From CAYTES01 sp964436935 (GTDB lineage: Bacteria; Patescibacteriota; Gracilibacteria; UBA1369; UBA12473), in contig CAYTES010000055.1 in NCBI GenBank assembly GCA_964436935.1, positions 1-9,235 of the forward strand: a stretch of 9,235 bases of DNA, written 5' to 3'. Under the pieces are notes generated by a model. That model made no database searches. It was not told the origin of the DNA and saw nothing but the letters and a program-made list of their open reading frames with translations. Made by a program: the position numbers and the translations under genes. Shown piece by piece: positions 5,427 through 9,235 of the stretch (positions are counted from its first letter, which is position 1; the number at the start of each line of letters is the position of its first letter).

Positions 5427-6970
5427 TAATGGACATCGGTGGCAAGGATAAAATTATCAAAACGAGGTTCCCAAATAAGACCCGGTTGAATGGCGGTCAA
5501 AACATCGGTTTCAAAAAGAGGCACGCCAATCTGATCTTTTTCCACCACCCATTGCATCAAATCCTGAAGTTGCTGTAAACGCTCGGACTCGAGCAAATTG
5601 TATTCCGTGGATTCGATCAATTGATCAATACTCTCATTTTCATAACGGCCATTATTAAGCGTCCCATACTCGCCTTTGGACGTTTGCGAATGCACCACCC
5701 GCGCAAAAAAATCTCCGGCATCGCCCAAATCACTTCGCCATCCCAAAAAATAAAATTCACTCTGTCCGGATTGAATCCGAGCCGCATAATCCTCATACGA
5801 AAAAAATTGAAGCGTCACTTCCACCTCGAGCTGAGCCAATTGAGTCTGAATATAATGCCCCAAGGATTCAAGACCATTCGGAAGATCCAAGGTGAGAGCA
5901 ATGGGCTTATTAACGGATTCCAGCAGGGTACGAGCCAACGTCATATCATAGGTGGCATCGGGAAGAGCGGGGTTGTAACCAAAAACACCACGACTGACAA
6001 ACTGGTTCACCGGATGTGCAAAACCGGATGTGAACTGAATCAACGCTTCGGGATCCAACGCATGTGCAATCGCCTGACGCACCGCCAAATGACGAAGTGA
6101 AGCATTGGGATCGGGCCAACCGAACAAAAGAAAATTCACTTCCAAACTCGGCTGCCTCGCAATGGGATACCCGCTCTTGAGCAAGGGGTTCACAAAAACA
6201 GGAGGAACCTGCGCCAAAACATCAACGTCACCCGAAACAAAGGCCTCATAGCGTTTGAATTTATCCGGCAAAGCCACCAAATGCAGCACGGAATGAGAGG
6301 GGATTTCTCCCCAATAGTTTTCATAACGGTTAAATGTCCAAGTGGAATAAGGTTCATCCTTCACACCGACAAAACGATAGGGACCGCTACCCATAGGCTG
6401 GTCCGCAAATTCGGTTTGTTCCGAGGGGGTGATCGCGACGGCGGTAAGCTTATTGAGCAAAATTGGATCAGGCCTTGAGGTGAAAAATTGAAGGGTATAA
6501 TCATCCACCACTTCAATTCGCTCAATACTCGAAACCAAATCTTTAAGTTGAGAAAGAGGATCCGCTTTGGCACGCTCTAAACTCGCCACCACATCCCGCG
6601 CCTCAAAAGAAGACCCGTCATGAAAGGTGACGCCGGGCCGCAGCTTGAATTGCCAGGTGGTGTCATCGAGCATGCCCCAAGAAAGGGCTAAAGCCGGCTC
6701 AAGTCGAAAATTACGATCAAAACGGACCAGCCCTTCATACACATTCACCAGATAGGAACGCGTGATCACATCGGAAATCAGCGGATCGTATGTAGTGAGG
6801 GGTTGATCGTAGGCGATGGTCAGTGGCGTATCCAGCACCGACGAGAGCTGAGAAGAGGGGGAAGAACCTTCTCCCTCTCCACCGCGATGAGACAAGAAAA
6901 CAAGCGCCCACAGCGCTCCACAGACGAACAATCCGCCAATCCCCCACCGTAAACTTTTAAAACGCATCAT
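5426..6970 (-). CDS. extracytoplasmic solute-binding protein, family 5 (oligopeptide/dipeptide type)
   Basis: A 514-residue protein of the OppA/DppA family (SBP_bac_5), which binds peptides or other small ligands outside the membrane for ABC import or sensing. Residues 9-27 form a hydrophobic N-terminal segment, followed by a flexible G/E/S-rich linker (30-45). Mature-domain marks are LTIAYDQPLTTYDP (50-63), YEGLVRFD (78-85) and the family signature around WQFKLRPGVTFHDGSSFEARDV (106-127), then GSGPYRF. The only early cysteine, Cys17, sits in LFVCG and is not a proper lipobox. The protein is therefore probably anchored by its N-terminal helix or secreted, not a lipoprotein. Starts at 6970 or 6967 (ATG ATG) are both possible. 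No permease or ATPase gene is in the window. It is followed by the sensor phosphatase on the same strand, separated by the palindrome. The ligand is unknown. Confidence 0.92.
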   Translation of the reverse strand: MMRFKSLRWGIGGLFVCGALWALVFLSHRGGEGEGSSPSSQLSSVLDTPLTIAYDQPLTTYDPLISDVITRSYLVNVYEGLVRFDRNFRLEPALALSWGMLDDTTWQFKLRPGVTFHDGSSFEARDVVASLERAKADPLSQLKDLVSSIERIEVVDDYTLQFFTSRPDPILLNKLTAVAITPSEQTEFADQPMGSGPYRFVGVKDEPYSTWTFNRYENYWGEIPSHSVLHLVALPDKFKRYEAFVSGDVDVLAQVPPVFVNPLLKSGYPIARQPSLEVNFLLFGWPDPNASLRHLAVRQAIAHALDPEALIQFTSGFAHPVNQFVSRGVFGYNPALPDATYDMTLARTLLESVNKPIALTLDLPNGLESLGHYIQTQLAQLEVEVTLQFFSYEDYAARIQSGQSEFYFLGWRSDLGDAGDFFARVVHSQTSKGEYGTLNNGRYENESIDQLIESTEYNLLESERLQQLQDLMQWVVEKDQIGVPLFETDVLTAIQPGLIWEPRFDNFILATDVH

Positions 6971-6993
6971 GGGACACCATTAAAAATCTAATT

Positions 6994-7022
6994 ATTTTAC
7001 CATAAAAACAGGTCAAAAACAA
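6994..7022 (-). promoter_or_regulatory. promoter of the solute-binding protein gene
   Basis: On the minus strand, -35 TTGTTT (7017-7022), a 17-bp spacer, and an extended -10 TGG-TAAAAT (-10 at 6994-6999). The predicted start is near 6987, leaving a 17-nt leader before ATG 6970. It lies downstream of the lepA terminator, so this gene appears to have its own transcription start. Confidence 0.6.
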
Positions 7023-7102
7023 CCCCGGCTTTTCGGTGAGAGACTTTGTTCTGAACCCGAAGAGGAAAAATACTTTTTGCATTAAAGAATCTTTTTACCC
7101 CA

Positions 7103-7168
7103 AGCTTAAAAAATATCCCTCCGAACAAGCATTTTGTTCTGCGCGTGAGGAGGGATATTTTTTAAGCT
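7103..7168 (-). terminator. strong intrinsic terminator of lepA
   Basis: A perfect 20-bp inverted repeat: 7103-7122 pairs with 7149-7168. Within its 26-nt loop is a second hairpin, GAACAA (7123-7128)/TTGTTC (7134-7139). On the minus strand the stem includes GGAGGGATATTTTTT, giving the GC stem plus T tract of a rho-independent terminator; the A tract on the other arm would let it work in both directions. It begins within the lepA stop codon (7167-7169). Confidence 0.85.
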
Positions 7169-8990
7169 AATTCCCCCTGCGGAGCACCGCCATAAAAGCC
7201 TCCTGCGGCACCGCCACATTCCCCATCATTTTCATTCGCTTTTTTCCTTTCTTCTGCTTCTCTAAAAGCTTACGTTTTCGAGTGATATCCCCTCCGTACA
7301 GTCCCGCAATCACATCTTTTCTCAAGGCCCCCAACGTTTCACGAGCAATGATTTTACCTCCAATCGCCGCTTGAATAGGAATCTCAAAATTGGCGCGAGG
7401 AAGCAATTCTTTGAGCTTTTTAACAATAAAGGCTCCACGGTACTGAGCGGAATCGCGATGCACAATAGTAGAAAGCGCTTCCAAACGATCTCCCGCCACC
7501 AAAATATCCAATTTCACCAAATTCCCGGGGCGATACTCCAAAAACTCATAACTCATGGAAGCATACCCCGAACTGATGCTCTTCAGTTGATCATAAAAAT
7601 CGACCACAATTTCCCCCAAAGGAACCTCGTAATGAAGCATCGTGCGGGTCTCATCCAAGTACTTCATGGATGTAAGGAGCCCTCGCGACTCATCAAGCAA
7701 CTTCATGACTCCCCCAACATAATCTTTGGGCAGCAACACCTCAATAGCAACCCAGGGCTCTTTGATGGCCGTATACATGGTGGGATCCGGAAGAAAAAGG
7801 GGGTTATAAATGAGCTCTTCCCCTCCGGTCACTTTATCAATGATGTAAGACACTCCCGGCGCCGTCACCACCAAGTCCAAATCGTACTCGCGTTCCAAAC
7901 GTTCTTGCACAATATCCAGATGAAGTAAGCCCAAAAAGCCACAACGAAAGCCGTGCCCCAAGGCCGTCGACTGCTCCGGCTCAAACGAAAGGGCCGAATC
8001 ATTCAAGCTCAGTTTATCCAACGCATCCCGAAGCAAAGGATAGTCCGAATTATCGGTACAATAAATACTGGCAAAAACAAAAGGAGTAACCGTTTTATAC
8101 CCTGCCAGCGGCGTCACGTCTTTGACCTCAACATCGCTAGAGCGAGGAGCCCAAATGGTATCCCCCACGCGAGCATCATGCACATCTTTCACTCCGGTGA
8201 TCACATACCCGACCTCTCCGGCAAACAACTCCGGAGCCGCGACCATTTTGAGCTGAAGATACCCCACTTCCAATACCTCGGTTTGCGCCCCAGTATTTAA
8301 AAAACGAATTTTATCACCACGCTTCAAAGAGCCGTCCATCACACGAATGTAAGCGACCACTCCCCTATACGTATCGTACAATGAATCAAAAATGAGCGCT
8401 TTGGTCCCCTCCGGATTTGAAGACGGTTTAGGTGGTGGAACCAACTCAATGACTCTCTTCAAGAGCTGATCCACATTCGTACCATCCTTCGCCGAAATGT
8501 GCAAAATCTCATCTTCGCGAAACCCAAACGCACTCACCAATTCTTGCGTGCGCCGTGGTACATCCGCGGCCGGCAAATCAATCTTATTGAGCACCGGAAT
8601 AATGGTGAGATCATGTTCCAACGCCATATAGGAGTTCGCCAACGTTTGGGCTTGAATCCCTTGACTGGCATCCACAACCAAAATAGCGCCTTCACACGCC
8701 GCCAAACTCCGGGAAACCTCATAACTAAAATCCACATGTCCGGGCGTATCAATCAAATTAAGCTGATACCGTTGACCGTCCATATCCCAATACATCCGCA
8801 CGGGCTGAAGTTTAATCGTGATACCGCGTTCTTGCTCAATCTCCATGGTGTCCAGCATTTGACCATGTTTCATGTCTCGCTCCGAAATGGTTTTCGTTAC
8901 CTCCAAAAAACGATCCGCCAACGTGGACTTGCCATGATCGATATGAGCGATGATGCAAAAATTGCGAATAAGGTCGGTCGGAGAATGCAT
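7167..8990 (-). CDS. lepA: elongation factor 4 (LepA GTPase)
   Basis: A 607-residue translational GTPase that acts on ribosomes, known for promoting back-translocation and aiding ribosome assembly or stress recovery. G motifs are complete: G1 AHIDHGKST (15-23), the switch I region with ERGITIK (54-60), G3 DTPGHVDF (81-88), G4 NKID (135-138) and G5 SAKDG. The LepA-specific C-terminal domain is intact, with YGGDITRKRKLLEKQKKGKK and GNVAVPQEAF near the end, which separates it from EF-G and BipA/TypA. ATG 8990 gives the family's standard N-terminus (IRNFCIIAHIDHGKST). There is no Shine-Dalgarno sequence, and the best promoter candidate would leave only about 4 nt of leader. The stop is TAG, overlapping the terminator stem. 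Confidence 0.98.
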   Translation of the reverse strand: MHSPTDLIRNFCIIAHIDHGKSTLADRFLEVTKTISERDMKHGQMLDTMEIEQERGITIKLQPVRMYWDMDGQRYQLNLIDTPGHVDFSYEVSRSLAACEGAILVVDASQGIQAQTLANSYMALEHDLTIIPVLNKIDLPAADVPRRTQELVSAFGFREDEILHISAKDGTNVDQLLKRVIELVPPPKPSSNPEGTKALIFDSLYDTYRGVVAYIRVMDGSLKRGDKIRFLNTGAQTEVLEVGYLQLKMVAAPELFAGEVGYVITGVKDVHDARVGDTIWAPRSSDVEVKDVTPLAGYKTVTPFVFASIYCTDNSDYPLLRDALDKLSLNDSALSFEPEQSTALGHGFRCGFLGLLHLDIVQERLEREYDLDLVVTAPGVSYIIDKVTGGEELIYNPLFLPDPTMYTAIKEPWVAIEVLLPKDYVGGVMKLLDESRGLLTSMKYLDETRTMLHYEVPLGEIVVDFYDQLKSISSGYASMSYEFLEYRPGNLVKLDILVAGDRLEALSTIVHRDSAQYRGAFIVKKLKELLPRANFEIPIQAAIGGKIIARETLGALRKDVIAGLYGGDITRKRKLLEKQKKGKKRMKMMGNVAVPQEAFMAVLRRGN

Positions 8991-9000
8991 AGCGCGCTGA

Positions 9001-9029
9001 AGTGTATCAAAAGGAAGCCGGTTTTCGAA
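9001..9029 (-). promoter_or_regulatory. candidate lepA promoter
   Basis: On the minus strand, extended -10 TGA-TACACT (-10 at 9001-9006), a 17-bp spacer and a weak -35 TTCGAA (9024-9029). The predicted start is near 8994, making the lepA mRNA nearly leaderless. The -35 matches consensus at only 3 of 6 positions. Confidence 0.35.
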
Positions 9030-9040
9030 GGGGAAAATGA

Positions 9041-9068
9041 TTGACTAAAATAAGAAATAGTTTAAATT
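9041..9068 (+). promoter_or_regulatory. candidate plus-strand promoter divergent from lepA
   Basis: -35 TTGACT (9041-9046, 5 of 6 to consensus), a 16-bp spacer and -10 TAAATT (9063-9068, 4 of 6). The surrounding region is AT-rich. The predicted start near 9075 would give a leader of about 100 nt to the ATG at 9176. Confidence 0.45.
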
Positions 9069-9175
9069 TAAAAAGATTCGAACAGCGGGTTCCCCAAAGA
9101 ACACCGTGGTTCATCACCCCCAACCGTGGTAGGCGCCCCCAAGGCAAATCGTCAAAAGGGTGCAAAACCACAATA

Positions 9176-9235
9176 ATGAGTGAGGCTCCCTTGAGCAGAA
9201 AAAAGGCAGGCAACGGCAACAAAACCCCTCGTCGG
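9176..9235 (+). CDS. possible 5' end of a gene, cut by the window edge
   Basis: An ATG at 9176 opens a frame of 20 codons to the window end, MSEAPLSRKKAGNGNKTPRR, hydrophilic and strongly basic. It lies downstream of a plausible plus-strand promoter and diverges from lepA. A disordered basic N-terminus would suit a nucleic-acid-binding or ribosome-associated protein, but the family cannot be recognised from 20 residues. A competing 71-codon minus-strand frame at 9007-9222 shows no family features. Confidence 0.4.
   Translation, partial: MSEAPLSRKKAGNGNKTPRR

Noticed and set aside
9071..9095. T-arm-like GTTCGAAT on the minus strand
   Set aside because: The flanks do not pair as a T stem and no acceptor or anticodon arm is present; not a tRNA.
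9007..9222. 71-codon minus-strand frame upstream of lepA
   Set aside because: No family features; it spans the AT-rich region with promoter candidates in both directions and ends close to lepA without a ribosome site.

Overview
The window reads as bacterial chromosome with core genes. Stops in use are TAA (htrA, 5-formyl-THF cyclo-ligase, glyA), TAG (the binding protein, lepA) and TGA (the phosphatase). No reading frame contains an internal TGA, so the standard code fits and the lineages that read TGA as Gly are unlikely. Almost no start codon has a recognisable Shine-Dalgarno sequence, and the inferred leaders are very short. The gene set and the membrane-anchored binding protein without a lipobox would fit a simple-envelope or candidate-phylum bacterium (for example Patescibacteria/CPR), but the placement is only a guess.

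Layout. Positions 1-512 hold two minus-strand tRNA genes, Leu(GAG) then Val(TAC) in transcription order. Each is followed at its 3' end by a copy of the same structured repeat, and a truncated tRNA-Val copy lies between them. An HtrA/DegS-like membrane-anchored serine protease (minus, 553-1641) is transcribed divergently from a plus-strand one-carbon pair: 5-formyl-THF cyclo-ligase (1708-2289) and glyA (2300-3583). Convergent to glyA is a minus-strand HAMP/PP2C (RsbU/SpoIIE-type) sensor phosphatase (3656-5257). Upstream of it on the same strand is an oligopeptide-type solute-binding protein (5426-6970). Between these two lies a 178-bp near-perfect palindrome that runs from the stop codon of the first gene to just past the start codon of the second. 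Next come a strong promoter, a terminator with a perfect 20-bp stem, and lepA (minus, 7167-8990). A divergent promoter region and the first 20 codons of a possible plus-strand gene end the window.

How the parts may work together. SHMT makes glycine and methylene-THF but also generates inhibitory 5-formyl-THF, which the cyclo-ligase removes, so the plus-strand pair is a coherent unit. The binding protein and the phosphatase may form an envelope sensing pair, with the palindrome between them coupling their expression; this is inference. LepA and the tRNAs are translation housekeeping. The most unusual structures are the start-codon-sequestering palindrome and the repeat that follows each tRNA.
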